From Acidipila rosea (GTDB taxonomy: Bacteria; Acidobacteriota; Terriglobia; Terriglobales; Acidobacteriaceae): DNA of 64,000 nucleotides. Each line of letters starts with the position of its first letter. Within the stretch, counting starts at the first letter, position 1. Below are positions 50,114-59,407 of the stretch, piece by piece. The translations under genes were made by a program, and so were the position numbers. The stretch covers positions 434,001-498,000 of the forward strand of contig NZ_SMGK01000001.1 of the NCBI RefSeq assembly GCF_004339725.1, in the 5' to 3' direction. The notes below the pieces were generated by a model. The model was not told the DNA's origin and ran no database searches. It was given only the letters and a program-made list of their open reading frames with translations.

Positions 50114-52321
50114 CTAAATCCCGCTCGCAGGACGCGCCAGACAGCGACTTGCACTGTTCACGGAAGCACTTTTCGAGCGGGTCACATGGAATCGGTGTAG
50201 CCGTAGATAACGAACCCGCAGGCCCCCCATCGAGTGGGGGAGGGTATGCGGTTCGCGGTTAAGATCGACCAAAACCAGCAGTGCTGCCTCGGCGGGATTG
50301 TCCTCGCTTTGTGTAATACCCACTCCAAAGATCGCAGGATCAGCCATGAGTGTGGCGGCCACCTGTCTCTGGATAGACGCCGCATGCGCCAGCACTTCTG
50401 CTGAAAGATGGATGCCAGAAACGGCTGGCGGTCTCGATGGAGTGCTTCCTCGGGTAACGCTAGCCGAGTCCGTAGCAATGACCGCAGTGCGGACACCATC
50501 AATACTTTGCGGCAGGGTGGCTGGCGGCTTCTGGTGGTCAACATAGACAAGAATGGCCGGCTCACCTGGCGCATCCGCGCTAAATCCGGTCTCGATACCC
50601 AGAATTCCGCTTTCTTGGTTGATCAGCATGGCGCTGGCAGTCTCTGCTGCATGATGGGCAAGGGACTGGAGGCGTGGAGCAAGCGGCGCGGGCGGCGGAG
50701 AATTGTCCGTGTCGTAGTTCAAACAGGAAACTGCGTGAGGCGAAGTCGTTCCTATCACTGTGAGGCGGCTGCCGACACTCATGCTTAGTTGCGCCAGGAC
50801 GTCAGAAATTGGATTTGCGATACTCATGCCGTTGCCATGGCCATCTGTTCCACTGGCAAAAAACAAGCCTAATGGCTCGGCATTGGCCGAATCGACAACC
50901 AGGGATCCCGAGTCGCCACTGTCAGAGAAGCTATCCCCGGCGATGCCGATCTGTCCGGTAAATAGCTTGGTTGTGTAGGGCTCCGTCTCTGCGCAATCCC
51001 TGAAGTAGTCGATCTTGACCGAAAGATCGACAGCATTGACGGTGGAACAGGTCAATCCGGTGGTGCGGCCGCTCTTCGCTACATGTAGATCGCCGAGATT
51101 CGCCGCGGTCAGAGCCTCACCGGAGCCACTCATGGGCGGTGCAGCTTCAATCAGGCCCCCGGAGATCGGTGTGCCAAGATCAAGTATGCTTCCGCTTGCA
51201 TCCACCGCCCCGGGAGAGGTGGCGGCAATAGCTGCGTCTACATTAGTCGCCGGAGAACTGAGCGGAGCGAATGCCTTAAGCACACCAACAGCGCGAGCGG
51301 TTGAGCCTGACTCGCTGGGCGGACGGCAGGCATCGTCGATGAGTCCCGGCTGGATGATCGAATCGCCGGGCTGGGCCTGGTCGGATTCGGCGAGGACGTG
51401 ATTATTGCTGAGGATATATTGGTTCCCGCTACTGTCCTTGAGCAGAGCGCCGAGCGTCCCGCCGCAGCAGTCTGCAATCTTCTGTGAGCCTGCCCGGGTC
51501 TCAAAGGTATCGTAATCACCTTCGTTTCCACCGGAACTGCCCATCTTTACCGGGCCAGTCTGCACTGTCTGGTTCATGGCGGGGTCAGCAGCTACACCGT
51601 TGTGATTCAGCAGGATATGGAGAACCGCGGGAGTCGCTGATGGCTCCTCATCGGATGGAGCAGTGGCGATGCTCACTAGCGCCTGCACATAGACGGCAGA
51701 AGGCCCGCTCAGACCAGTGGGAGCAGTATAGGTTGCCTTGCAGACGGTGTATCGATGTTCCCCTCGCTCACAGGGGAGGGGGGTGATGGTGCCGAGCATG
51801 TTTGCCTCTGCCCCGCTTGAGGGCGTGACGGCAAGCTTCCATGTGACGGAGCCAGAACCCACTTCTGCAATTTCTGCTTTGACCTCTAGGGTGCCGCCGG
51901 CAGGCACCGCAGCATTTTCGGGCAGTAGAGACTGGATAAATCCGGGAGAGATATTGAGCGTAGTTGTTGCGGTGACAGCAGGGTTTGACTGCAATGCCGC
52001 TGTGACCTCGATTTTGACCGCGTCCTGAGATAGAGCAGAAGGAGGTGTATAAAGACCGTTTGCGTCAACGCTACCTTCGCCGAGGGAAGCATCGTTGTTC
52101 CCGCCACTGACAGACCATCGCACTGCTGCTGGCTTGCCATCTCTGCCAATGGCGGTGAGTTGGCTCTGCCCGTTCGTCGTGATCTGGAAGGCGCCGGCCT
52201 GGACAGAAAGGTTGGAGTTGCCCGATCCTCCCGCACTGCCGGGCTGGAAGGCGCCGCAGCCGCACAGCGCGCCGGTTAACAGCAGCAGGGGCAAGCTACG
52301 GCGATAGAGCGTGAAAGGCAT
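50114..52321 (-). CDS. Trypsin-fold (NAL1-like) lipoprotein with Ig-like and paired C-terminal modules
   Basis: About 735 residues from ATG 52321. A lipoprotein signal ends LTGALCGC. A bacterial Ig-like region (about 30-140) and a second beta-rich region precede a chymotrypsin-like domain (about 285-500) with the triad in family order: His (LSNNHVLA), Asp (NVDAAIA) and Ser (GDSGSLV). Two related segments of about 45 residues then follow (GILGIETG..LVYVD..LP..IDGVR and AIFGVGIT..LVLVD..LP..MGGLR). Such modules usually stand before a NAL1-type protease. The protein is probably a surface or periplasmic endopeptidase of unknown target. The frame opens upstream to 52354 but the later ATG fits the signal peptide. 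Confidence 0.82.
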   Translation of the reverse strand: MPFTLYRRSLPLLLLTGALCGCGAFQPGSAGGSGNSNLSVQAGAFQITTNGQSQLTAIGRDGKPAAVRWSVSGGNNDASLGEGSVDANGLYTPPSALSQDAVKIEVTAALQSNPAVTATTTLNISPGFIQSLLPENAAVPAGGTLEVKAEIAEVGSGSVTWKLAVTPSSGAEANMLGTITPLPCERGEHRYTVCKATYTAPTGLSGPSAVYVQALVSIATAPSDEEPSATPAVLHILLNHNGVAADPAMNQTVQTGPVKMGSSGGNEGDYDTFETRAGSQKIADCCGGTLGALLKDSSGNQYILSNNHVLAESDQAQPGDSIIQPGLIDDACRPPSESGSTARAVGVLKAFAPLSSPATNVDAAIAATSPGAVDASGSILDLGTPISGGLIEAAPPMSGSGEALTAANLGDLHVAKSGRTTGLTCSTVNAVDLSVKIDYFRDCAETEPYTTKLFTGQIGIAGDSFSDSGDSGSLVVDSANAEPLGLFFASGTDGHGNGMSIANPISDVLAQLSMSVGSRLTVIGTTSPHAVSCLNYDTDNSPPPAPLAPRLQSLAHHAAETASAMLINQESGILGIETGFSADAPGEPAILVYVDHQKPPATLPQSIDGVRTAVIATDSASVTRGSTPSRPPAVSGIHLSAEVLAHAASIQRQVAATLMADPAIFGVGITQSEDNPAEAALLVLVDLNREPHTLPHSMGGLRVRYLRLHRFHVTRSKSASVNSASRCLARPASGI

Positions 52322-52370
52322 GATTCGAGAGAGCAAACCATCCTTATTGAACACGGAAACCGATCACAAG

Positions 52371-53174
52371 TCACGAGATGACGCGACGCAGAAAGCCCCG
52401 CACACCGAACCAGCCCAACAATGCAAAGGAGATGAGCAGCGCGAGAAGGATCAATGCAGAGGGCATATGCGGGACATTTGGGGTCAGTGCGGCGCGTAAC
52501 CCTTCACTCATGTAAACGATCGGGTTGATGAGCACAGCAATCTGCAGCCAGCGCACATGATAGAGCAGGGCCCATGGATAGTAGACACAGCCAAGGAATG
52601 TGATCGGGACAACCACAATCGAAAAGACCAGGCCAATCTGTCTGGGTTCCACATTGGCGCCGATGGCGAGACCGAGTGCACCTGCTACCAGGCTCGCAAG
52701 CACCAGAACGGCAACAAGCATGAACCAGCTGCTGACATGCGCCTCGACGGGTTGGCTCGGAATGAAGTAAGCGAGAGGCAAAACAAGCAGTGCAGCGAGG
52801 ATGCTTTGCAGCGCGCTAAAGCATACCTTTTCAAACGCCACTGCAATGACCGGCAGCGGACACATGACACGATCATCGATTTCGCGGGTGACGCCAAACT
52901 CCGTTGATAGAGGAAGGGCGACTGCGGCAATGCCGCTGAACATAATTGCGACTGCCATCAGCCCGGGCAGGAGCACGGTAGCGAAATTGGTGCCGCCGCC
53001 CATCATGCTCCCCTGGCCAATGCGCGGCATAAGGAAGGTAAAGACGAAGAGAAACAGGAGCGGCTGCATGATGACCCGGACCACAAAAGGCCCCAACTCC
53101 CGGCGCAGTACGCGAAAATCTCGGAGAATGAGGCCGGCAAAGGCCCGTGCGGTGGTAGCGGTAGGATTACTCAC
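52371..53174 (-). CDS. ABC-2 type transporter permease
   Basis: A 267-residue inner-membrane permease with six hydrophobic helices and the ABC-2 signature region near ALLYHVRWLQIAVLINPIVYMSEGLR. The N-terminal LILRDFRVLRREL matches antibiotic or polysaccharide exporter permeases. Its 5' end overlaps the ATPase gene by eight bases, so both parts are made together. The substrate is unknown; drug or lipid-linked glycan efflux is plausible. Confidence 0.92.
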   Translation of the reverse strand: MSNPTATTARAFAGLILRDFRVLRRELGPFVVRVIMQPLLFLFVFTFLMPRIGQGSMMGGGTNFATVLLPGLMAVAIMFSGIAAVALPLSTEFGVTREIDDRVMCPLPVIAVAFEKVCFSALQSILAALLVLPLAYFIPSQPVEAHVSSWFMLVAVLVLASLVAGALGLAIGANVEPRQIGLVFSIVVVPITFLGCVYYPWALLYHVRWLQIAVLINPIVYMSEGLRAALTPNVPHMPSALILLALLISFALLGWFGVRGFLRRVIS

Positions 53175-54111
53175 GCAGGTCCCTTCCTGTCAGCTGGATG
53201 AAGACAGTCTCAAGGCTTGGCTCGTTGATGGTGATGTCGCGAACACCGAAGGGTTGCGCAGCCTGTACGAGTGCCGGAAGCAGGCCGTCAGTAGAGGCGG
53301 CGAAGATGCGCACGCCGTCGGCGATCTCCTCTACGCGGGCTTCACCTGCAATCTCCTTCAGATTGCCAAGCAGGACATGAACTCCAAGCTGGTCGCGAAG
53401 CTTGAGATCGATGATGGTACCCGCGCCGAGGCGGGACTTAAGCTGCTCAGGGGTATCAAGTGCGAGGAGCTTGCCGTGATCGATAATCGCCACCCTGTCG
53501 CATAGTTCATCGGCTTCCTCCATATAGTGAGTGGTGAGGACGACAGTAATGCCCTCAGCCCGCAGACCGCGTACAGCATCCCACATAGCGATGCGGCTCT
53601 GCGGATCAAGTCCTGCGCTGGGCTCATCGAGAAAAAGGACGGCTGGCCGGTGAGCGATAGCCCGGGCAATCTGAACTCTCTGCTGCAAGCCGCCCGAGAG
53701 CTGCGATGGAAAGGCTTTGCTGCGTTCAAGCAGATGGAACTGGTCAAGCAGGCTGTTGGAGCGATCGCGAGCTTCGCTATTCGAAAAGCCGAAATATTTG
53801 CAGTGATAGTAGAGATTCTCGAAGATGCTTAACGAGCGGTCGAGCGTGTTGTACTGTGGCACGACCCCGATGTTCCGTCTCGCCATGGCGGGCTTGGCGA
53901 CGACGTCAATGCCGCTGATGCGGATGCTGCCGCTGGTAGGTCGTGCGCGCGTCGTCGCAATGCTGATGGTTGTCGTTTTGCCAGCGCCGTTCGGACCAAG
54001 CAATCCGAAAAGTTCACCCGCCTCAACGTTCAAGTCGATCCCGTTGACTGCGACTGTGCGCTGCTGCTTGTCCTGGTATATCTTCGTCAGCCCTGAAATC
54101 TCAACTACCAA
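53167..54111 (-). CDS. ABC transporter ATP-binding protein (drug-export type)
   Basis: A 314-residue ATPase. Walker A LLGPNGAGKTTT, Q-loop VPQYNTLD, signature LSGGLQQRVQIARA, Walker B AVLFLDEPSAGLD, and the switch His (LTTHYMEEADELCD). The C-terminal DUF4162-like extension (about 225-314) is typical of DrrA/NodI-type exporters. Transcribed from its own start with the permease overlapping its 3' end; two-gene efflux systems are common in acidobacteria. Confidence 0.95.
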   Translation of the reverse strand: MVVEISGLTKIYQDKQQRTVAVNGIDLNVEAGELFGLLGPNGAGKTTTISIATTRARPTSGSIRISGIDVVAKPAMARRNIGVVPQYNTLDRSLSIFENLYYHCKYFGFSNSEARDRSNSLLDQFHLLERSKAFPSQLSGGLQQRVQIARAIAHRPAVLFLDEPSAGLDPQSRIAMWDAVRGLRAEGITVVLTTHYMEEADELCDRVAIIDHGKLLALDTPEQLKSRLGAGTIIDLKLRDQLGVHVLLGNLKEIAGEARVEEIADGVRIFAASTDGLLPALVQAAQPFGVRDITINEPSLETVFIQLTGRDLRE

Positions 54112-54197
54112 ATGCTGGCTCCATTGAAGAATGAATATGCTTCCGAATTATACGGAACCCCAGCAGCGCTCCTGCGTGGATGCCAAGCCAATGTGGA

Positions 54198-54482
54198 TCA
54201 GGCAGCAGCGCTAGACTCGCTATGATCGGTGGGAAGCATAGCGCGGACTGTTGTGTTCACTTGGAACTGTGGCAGCTTTCTGTTGTACGCCTTTCTCAAG
54301 AGGCGAAGCTGCCGCCTTCCCATCGGGCGCATGGTTTCAGTGGAATAGTAGACCCGTCTGCCACAATCGAGACATACCTTGTAGGTCTCGCGATTGAGGG
54401 TGAACGGACGGGTCAATTTGTTATGGCTGCAGCCAAGGCAGATTTCAACAAAGAAATTAAAAAACTTATGAAGAAAGCTCAT
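54198..54482 (-). CDS. Small zinc-ribbon-like hypothetical protein
   Basis: A 94-residue protein with two C-x2-C pairs (CLGC near residue 15 and CLDC near residue 37), a classic treble-clef/zinc-ribbon spacing of about 20 residues. A basic stretch (MGRRQLRLLRKAYNRK) follows and suggests nucleic-acid or protein binding. No family recognised. It is a single gene between the ABC operon and the oxidoreductase gene. Confidence 0.68.
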   Translation of the reverse strand: MSFLHKFFNFFVEICLGCSHNKLTRPFTLNRETYKVCLDCGRRVYYSTETMRPMGRRQLRLLRKAYNRKLPQFQVNTTVRAMLPTDHSESSAAA

Positions 54483-54578
54483 CGATCAGCTCTCTCCTTT
54501 CAGGTCGTGGATTGCTAAAGCGTATTCGGCTTTTTGGTGTCAGGCCTAAGATGCAGCCTGTACACTTGCTGTTACGAG

Positions 54579-55589
54579 TTATTGCACGCGGATGACCAGT
54601 TTCCCGAAGTGCCGCCCAGCTTCCATTTTTTCGAGGGCCTTTCTAGCGTCCTGAAATGCGAAAACCTCATCAATGACAGGCTTCAGGCCATGCATCTCGA
54701 TGGCTTGATTCATGGTGAGAAATTCAGTTCGTGAGCCTACATAAATGCCCTGTACCTGAAGCTGCTTGTGTAGCAGGGGGCCGATCTGAAAGGGCTCTGT
54801 AGCGTGGCTGAGCACGCCGATCTGGGTGATAGTGCCACCGGTACGAGCAGCCTTCAGCGACTGTGCAAACGTTCCCGATCCGCCCACCTCGACTACAAGA
54901 TCCACCCCTTCGCCGTGGGTCTGGTCCACTGCCCACGCAGCCCAGTCAGGAGTGGTCCTATAGTTAAGCCCCGCGTCCAGGCCTATCTTCTGTGCACGGC
55001 TGAGTTTGTCATCGCTGCTGGATGTGCCAAGAACCCGAGCTCCGAGCATTTTGGCAAACTGTAGAGCAAAAATAGAGACGCCGCCTGTACCCTGAATCAA
55101 AACCGTACTGCCCGGCTTTACATTGCCGGAGCGGACAACCGCGTTCCAAGCGGTGAGGGCAGCGCACGGCAGCGTAGCGGCTTCCTCCCAGGAGAGATGG
55201 GTCGGCACAGGAACGACACCCGTTGCTGGCAGCACCACATACTCTGCTAACATGCCGTCGATGTCTCCGCCCAGGGCGCCCTTCTGCTTCGCTGCGTGGG
55301 GAGAACCATCGAGCCAATTCTGCATGAAGATACCCGCAACCCGATCACCCGGCTTGAACGTGGTTACGCCTTCGCCGACTGCCGTTACTTCGCCAGCCCC
55401 ATCCGAAAGCGGAATGCGAGGCAGCGCCATCTTTGGGTTGTATTTGCCTAAGACCATCATCAAGTCCCGGTAGTTTAACGACGTCGCATGGATTTTGATG
55501 ACTACCTGTCCCGGGGCGGGATGCGGCATGGGAAGATCGTTAAGTTCAAGATTATCAATGCCAAATGAAGATATTTGCCAGACTTTCAT
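54579..55589 (-). CDS. Zinc-independent MDR alcohol dehydrogenase/quinone oxidoreductase
   Basis: About 336 residues from ATG 55589 (GGAG seven bases upstream); the open frame runs on to 55859 but that segment is antisense to the next gene. The MDR fold shows the N-terminal GroES-like half and the NAD(P)-binding motif LIQGTGGVSIFALQFAKMLGARV. Zinc ligands of classical ADH are absent (ATSLNYRDLMMVLGKY), as in quinone oxidoreductases and NADPH-dependent reductases. The substrate is unknown. Confidence 0.92.
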   Translation of the reverse strand: MKVWQISSFGIDNLELNDLPMPHPAPGQVVIKIHATSLNYRDLMMVLGKYNPKMALPRIPLSDGAGEVTAVGEGVTTFKPGDRVAGIFMQNWLDGSPHAAKQKGALGGDIDGMLAEYVVLPATGVVPVPTHLSWEEAATLPCAALTAWNAVVRSGNVKPGSTVLIQGTGGVSIFALQFAKMLGARVLGTSSSDDKLSRAQKIGLDAGLNYRTTPDWAAWAVDQTHGEGVDLVVEVGGSGTFAQSLKAARTGGTITQIGVLSHATEPFQIGPLLHKQLQVQGIYVGSRTEFLTMNQAIEMHGLKPVIDEVFAFQDARKALEKMEAGRHFGKLVIRVQ

Positions 55590-55679
55590 AGGGACGGCTC
55601 CGTAAAAAAAACGTGGGCAATGCAGTATGTAGATGCGGACAGCGTTAGCTTTGATGCGAAAGCGGGTTACGATAGAAGT

Positions 55680-55919
55680 ATGGCTCGAGGGTGGGAGAGT
55701 AAGTCCGTGGAAGATCAGATTTCCGATAAAGACATTGATGCGGGTAAGGCCGCAGCTAAAAAGCAGGATGGTATTACGGCTGCCGTACGCAAGAGGCAGC
55801 AGCAGGAACTCGAACTGCAGCGCGAACATATTCTTGCCGCGCGAACATCGAGTCCTCACCGGCGCGCGGCCCTCGAAGCGGCTCTCGCCGATATCGAGGC
55901 CCGCATGGCCAAGGTGTAA
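55680..55919 (+). CDS. Small coiled-coil hypothetical protein
   Basis: About 79 residues from ATG 55680, beginning MARGWESKSVEDQ. The in-frame ATGs at 55620 and upstream would extend it over the divergent gene's promoter. The remainder is highly charged and helical (VRKRQQQELELQREHI, ALEAALADIEARMAKV), with heptad-like Leu/Ala spacing. I recognise no function. It is the only plus-strand gene within this block, converging on the SDR gene with a one-base gap. Confidence 0.6.
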   Translation: MARGWESKSVEDQISDKDIDAGKAAAKKQDGITAAVRKRQQQELELQREHILAARTSSPHRRAALEAALADIEARMAKV

Positions 55920-55920
55920 A

Positions 55921-56706
55921 TTACGACTGTTTCCTATTGAAAAGCAAAGAGTTAGCTTGATCGACAGACGTTAATAAGACCCGGGCCACGTTCACGTGAG
56001 CGGGTCGCGTTACCGCCCAGAGGATCGAGTCTGCTACGTCCTCTGGAGTCAGAGGCGTTAGGCCTTGGTATACCTTGGCTGCTCTGTTTTCATCGCCTCG
56101 GAAACGCACTTTGCTGAATTCCGTCTCTACCATTCCCGGATCAATGGTGGTGACGCGGACCGGTGTTCCCAGAAGGTCCTGACGAAGGCCGTCATTGATT
56201 GCGCGTTCAGCGGCTTTGGTTGCACAGTAGACTGCGCCATTAGGGTAGGTCATCTCTCCCGCAGTCGAGCCAAGGTTGACAATATGTCCTTGCCCACGCT
56301 GTACCATTCCCGGGACAACTGAGCGGGTGACATAGAGCAGACCCTTTATGTTGGTGTCGATCATCTCTTCCCAGTCTTCGACGCTTCCATCGTAGAGCTT
56401 GTCGAGACCCCGGCTGAGCCCAGCATTATTGATAAGAATGTCCACGTTTCCCCACGGTGAGGGCAATTCCGCGAGTTTTTGTTGTACCTGTTCTCTGCTC
56501 CGGACATCTAGTGCAAAATTATGCACACTTCCCGCCCCGCTCTCGAGAAGTTGCGGCTTCATCTCTTCGAGCCTGTCGAAGCGCCGCGCGGCGAGGAGCA
56601 GGTTTGCACCCTCAGCTGCGAATGCGCGAGCGCAGGCATATCCAATGCCGGCACTTGCGCCGGTGATAAAAACGATGCGATCGTTCAGTTTCTGCATAGG
56701 CATCAT
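55921..56706 (-). CDS. Short-chain dehydrogenase/reductase (YdfG-like)
   Basis: A 261-residue SDR. The NAD(P) motif is TGASAGIGYACARAF with AARR following (an Arg that favours NADP). NNAGLS and the catalytic Ser (GSTAGEMTYPNGAVYCATKAAER; Tyr-x3-Lys) are intact. Similarity to YdfG, which reduces malonic semialdehyde or oxidises 3-hydroxy acids, is moderate. It overlaps the upstream 3-hydroxyisobutyrate-dehydrogenase-like gene by four bases, so the pair may serve one 3-hydroxyacid pathway. Confidence 0.93.
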   Translation of the reverse strand: MMPMQKLNDRIVFITGASAGIGYACARAFAAEGANLLLAARRFDRLEEMKPQLLESGAGSVHNFALDVRSREQVQQKLAELPSPWGNVDILINNAGLSRGLDKLYDGSVEDWEEMIDTNIKGLLYVTRSVVPGMVQRGQGHIVNLGSTAGEMTYPNGAVYCATKAAERAINDGLRQDLLGTPVRVTTIDPGMVETEFSKVRFRGDENRAAKVYQGLTPLTPEDVADSILWAVTRPAHVNVARVLLTSVDQANSLLFNRKQS

Positions 56707-57584
56707 CCTAAACCCGACTCGCTCTTGACGGACTTATAGTAGCCCGCAGCCCAGTCCTGGTCTGCAAGCCCTGCTTTGCTGGCTCTATCCATTTGCTGCT
56801 GAAATGAGTCGGCTAGCGGGGTCGCTGCATGACTTGCTACTGCTGCCTCGCGGAAGAGACGGGTATCTTTGGCCCCTAGAGTAATTGTCGCGCCGGGAAT
56901 AGATGGCGGGTTGAGCATGACTTTGCCGTAAGCCTGATAAAACGGCGATTGGAAGAGAGCATCGTTAACCGCTTCCAGGTAGAGCGCAGGATCTATCCCC
57001 TGCGACTCGGCATATACCAAACCTTCGCTGAGCGAGGCGATCATCGCTGTGATAAGGAAATTGCCACCAAGCTTGAGCGCGTGCGCCTGCTGCGGCTCGC
57101 TACCCACCACGCTGAGACCGCGACTGAATGACTGAAGCAAAGGGAGTACACGGTCGAGAGTAGATTGGGGCCCAGCCACTGTGATCCAAAGTTTCCCTTC
57201 AGCCGCGACATTGGGTCTCCCAAAGACAGGTGCTCCGATGTAATGCTGATTCCGGCTAGCATGTTCGCGCGCCAGACGCCGAGATAATTCGACGCTGATG
57301 GTACTCAATGAAACGTGGACTGCACCCGTAGGTAGCGCGTCGACCGCACCTTCAGGATGCAGCAGGACCTCCTCGTGCGCCGCGTCGTCCATGAGCATGG
57401 TGAACAGGAATTCACAGCCCGTCGCCGCTTGAGCTGGCGACGATGCAACCTTTGCCCCCTGCGCGGCCAGCTCATCCGTTCGCGATATGGTGCGGTTCCA
57501 GACGACCAGATCGTGGCCGCCTTTCAGCAAGTGCCCGGCGATGGCCGAGCCCATTTTGCCCAGTCCTAGAAAAGCGATTCTCAT
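56703..57584 (-). CDS. NAD(P)-dependent beta-hydroxyacid dehydrogenase (HIBADH-like)
   Basis: A 293-residue enzyme. Rossmann opening MRIAFLGLGKMGSAIAGHLLKGGH, then VWNRT, the substrate motif HVSLSTISVELSRRL, and catalytic Lys in HALKLGGNFLITAMIASLSEGLV. The architecture fits 3-hydroxyisobutyrate, tartronate semialdehyde and succinic-semialdehyde reductases; the exact substrate is open. It is the upstream gene of a two-gene overlap with the SDR. Confidence 0.93.
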   Translation of the reverse strand: MRIAFLGLGKMGSAIAGHLLKGGHDLVVWNRTISRTDELAAQGAKVASSPAQAATGCEFLFTMLMDDAAHEEVLLHPEGAVDALPTGAVHVSLSTISVELSRRLAREHASRNQHYIGAPVFGRPNVAAEGKLWITVAGPQSTLDRVLPLLQSFSRGLSVVGSEPQQAHALKLGGNFLITAMIASLSEGLVYAESQGIDPALYLEAVNDALFQSPFYQAYGKVMLNPPSIPGATITLGAKDTRLFREAAVASHAATPLADSFQQQMDRASKAGLADQDWAAGYYKSVKSESGLG

Positions 57585-57605
57585 AACTGAATGAATAGAT
57601 GCGAC

Positions 57606-57644
57606 AAAAGAAAAAGGGCTGCGCTAAAGTTACAGCACAGCCCT
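57606..57644 (-). terminator. Intrinsic terminator after the OmpA-family gene
   Basis: On the minus strand AGGGCTGTGCT pairs with AGCGCAGCCCT (one G-U-type mismatch) and is followed by TTTTTCTTTT. It is within 55 bases of the OmpA-like stop codon. A clear terminator. Confidence 0.88.
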
Positions 57645-57659
57645 GCAGCACGGATTCAG

Positions 57660-59276
57660 TTACTGTGGTGGCACATTGGAGACGCCAGTGTTGTTTGGCG
57701 TTTGGGGTGGGCTTGGTGGTGCGGGTTGTGCGTCATTCCCAGCTCCGGGCGCCTTTTCCTGTACACCGATAGAGTTGCCGGAGACGACCAGTTGTACTCT
57801 GCGGTTCTGTGCGCGGCCATTGGCCGTTGAGTTTTCGGCGATAGGATTATTCTCGCCGTAACCTGTCGCAACGATATTCCCCTGAGCTACTCCCTGAGAG
57901 ACGAGATAATCCCGAACCGCATCTGCACGCTCTTGAGAAAGCTTCTCGTTGTATTGCTGTGAGCCAACGTTGTCCGTGTATCCCTCGATCTGGAGCTTCA
58001 AGTCGGGATAGGCGAGCAATATGCCAGAAACTTTTGCCAGCTTCTCGCGGGCGTCCGGCTTGAGATCGTATTTATTGAATGCGAAGAGCACGTCTGACAT
58101 GTTGATGATGAGACCGCGCGCCGTTTCGCGGGTAGACAGAACCTGATTGAGTTGTTGCTTCAGGCGCTCGCGCATCTGCGCCGTCTGGTCGACTGCCTGC
58201 TGCTGCGCGTGCTGAGCTAAGGCTGCCTGCGCCTGGGCTTTCGCAGCTTGTGCCTCGGCTTCAGAGGCCTGTGCTTCTGCCTGTGCGCGCTTGGTCGCCT
58301 GTTGCTGTGCCTCAAGCTGGGCTTGTTGGGCTGCCTGCTCAGCTTGTTCCTGCGCCTGTTGCCGACGTGCAGCCTCCTCGGCTTTTTGCTTCCGGATGCT
58401 CATAATGCGCGCATCTTCCGATGCCTGGACGGCTTCACGAGCATAAGTGATCTCTTGCTTCCGATTGCTCTTATGCGTGTCCATGGCCTGGGCATTCTGC
58501 AGGTCCTGTTGCGCCGTGGCCAGGGTTTCCGGAGCATATTTTTTAGCGCCTGCAGCCTCTGCTATCTGGATTGCATTGATTGCTTCATAGAGCTCAAGCG
58601 GAGATTTTTCGTTTCGGGTGATCGGATGAAGCACCGCATTCTGACTGGCAGTTTTCTCATAGGCTCCGCGTGGTAGGAGCGAGTAATGAGCGTTGATCTG
58701 TTCCAAGATGCCGGCGGTTTTGTCATGAAGAATGGTGTTCTGCAGTACGACGACATCGCTCGGCATCGTCACTGCAAAATATGGCTCAGCAGTCACCACA
58801 AGCCCGAAGCTCTGCAGATCTGTAGTGACAGTAATGTCGTTCTTTGTACCTTCAGGTAAAATCTCGCCGAGATTGATAGGCCGCCCTTCCGGGGTAATTG
58901 CCCAGAGGACATAGGTGAGGTACTCAATGCCGAAACTGTTCGCCGGCTTCAGGCCTTGAAAGCGCGCCTTAATGACCATACGGCCGCGCTCACTGGATAC
59001 CTCAGCAGAGCCCTTAGCTCCCGGCAGAAGACTTGTTCCCTCGAAACCTATTTTCGTTGCGCCACTCCGGTGGAAGTAATTGATTGCGGGTATATCCCGC
59101 CCCACAACCTCAACCTTATAAACAGCGACACCGTCACGCATCTCAGCCTGTGGCTGTTTTCGTTGATCTTGAGTTTGAGGCCACTTGTCCGTCGCTGTGG
59201 GATTCATTTCCTGGGCGAGAAGAACGCTTGATGAGGCACAAATAGCGAGAAAGACCAAAAGATTTTTCTTACTCAT
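57660..59276 (-). CDS. OmpA-family protein with long Ala/Gln coiled coil
   Basis: A 538-residue envelope protein: a signal peptide (ending LLA) and an N-terminal beta-rich region of about 180 residues, then a coiled coil of about 110 residues (about 290-400) very rich in Ala, Gln and Glu, and the OmpA C-terminal domain (about 410-505) with peptidoglycan-binding GYTDNVGSQQYNEKLSQERA and NRRVQL motifs. The tail is Pro/Asn-rich. It probably anchors the outer membrane to peptidoglycan, with the coiled coil acting as a spacer. No barrel is evident at the N-terminus. Confidence 0.9.
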   Translation of the reverse strand: MSKKNLLVFLAICASSSVLLAQEMNPTATDKWPQTQDQRKQPQAEMRDGVAVYKVEVVGRDIPAINYFHRSGATKIGFEGTSLLPGAKGSAEVSSERGRMVIKARFQGLKPANSFGIEYLTYVLWAITPEGRPINLGEILPEGTKNDITVTTDLQSFGLVVTAEPYFAVTMPSDVVVLQNTILHDKTAGILEQINAHYSLLPRGAYEKTASQNAVLHPITRNEKSPLELYEAINAIQIAEAAGAKKYAPETLATAQQDLQNAQAMDTHKSNRKQEITYAREAVQASEDARIMSIRKQKAEEAARRQQAQEQAEQAAQQAQLEAQQQATKRAQAEAQASEAEAQAAKAQAQAALAQHAQQQAVDQTAQMRERLKQQLNQVLSTRETARGLIINMSDVLFAFNKYDLKPDAREKLAKVSGILLAYPDLKLQIEGYTDNVGSQQYNEKLSQERADAVRDYLVSQGVAQGNIVATGYGENNPIAENSTANGRAQNRRVQLVVSGNSIGVQEKAPGAGNDAQPAPPSPPQTPNNTGVSNVPPQ

Positions 59277-59407
59277 GAGAGGATTTATTTACTCCTAAAG
59301 TACGGACATTCGAGGCACACGCAAAGCTCTGCTAGAGTGGATGCGCCTGCGAGCAAGACAGGTGCTTGCGAGTGAGAGTCAGAAGTAAGGTAGCGTGAAC
59401 TGAATAA

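Noticed and set aside
55590..55859. N-terminal extension of the MDR oxidoreductase
   Set aside because: The added sequence lacks family similarity and is antisense to the adjacent small gene; ATG 55589 has a good ribosome site.
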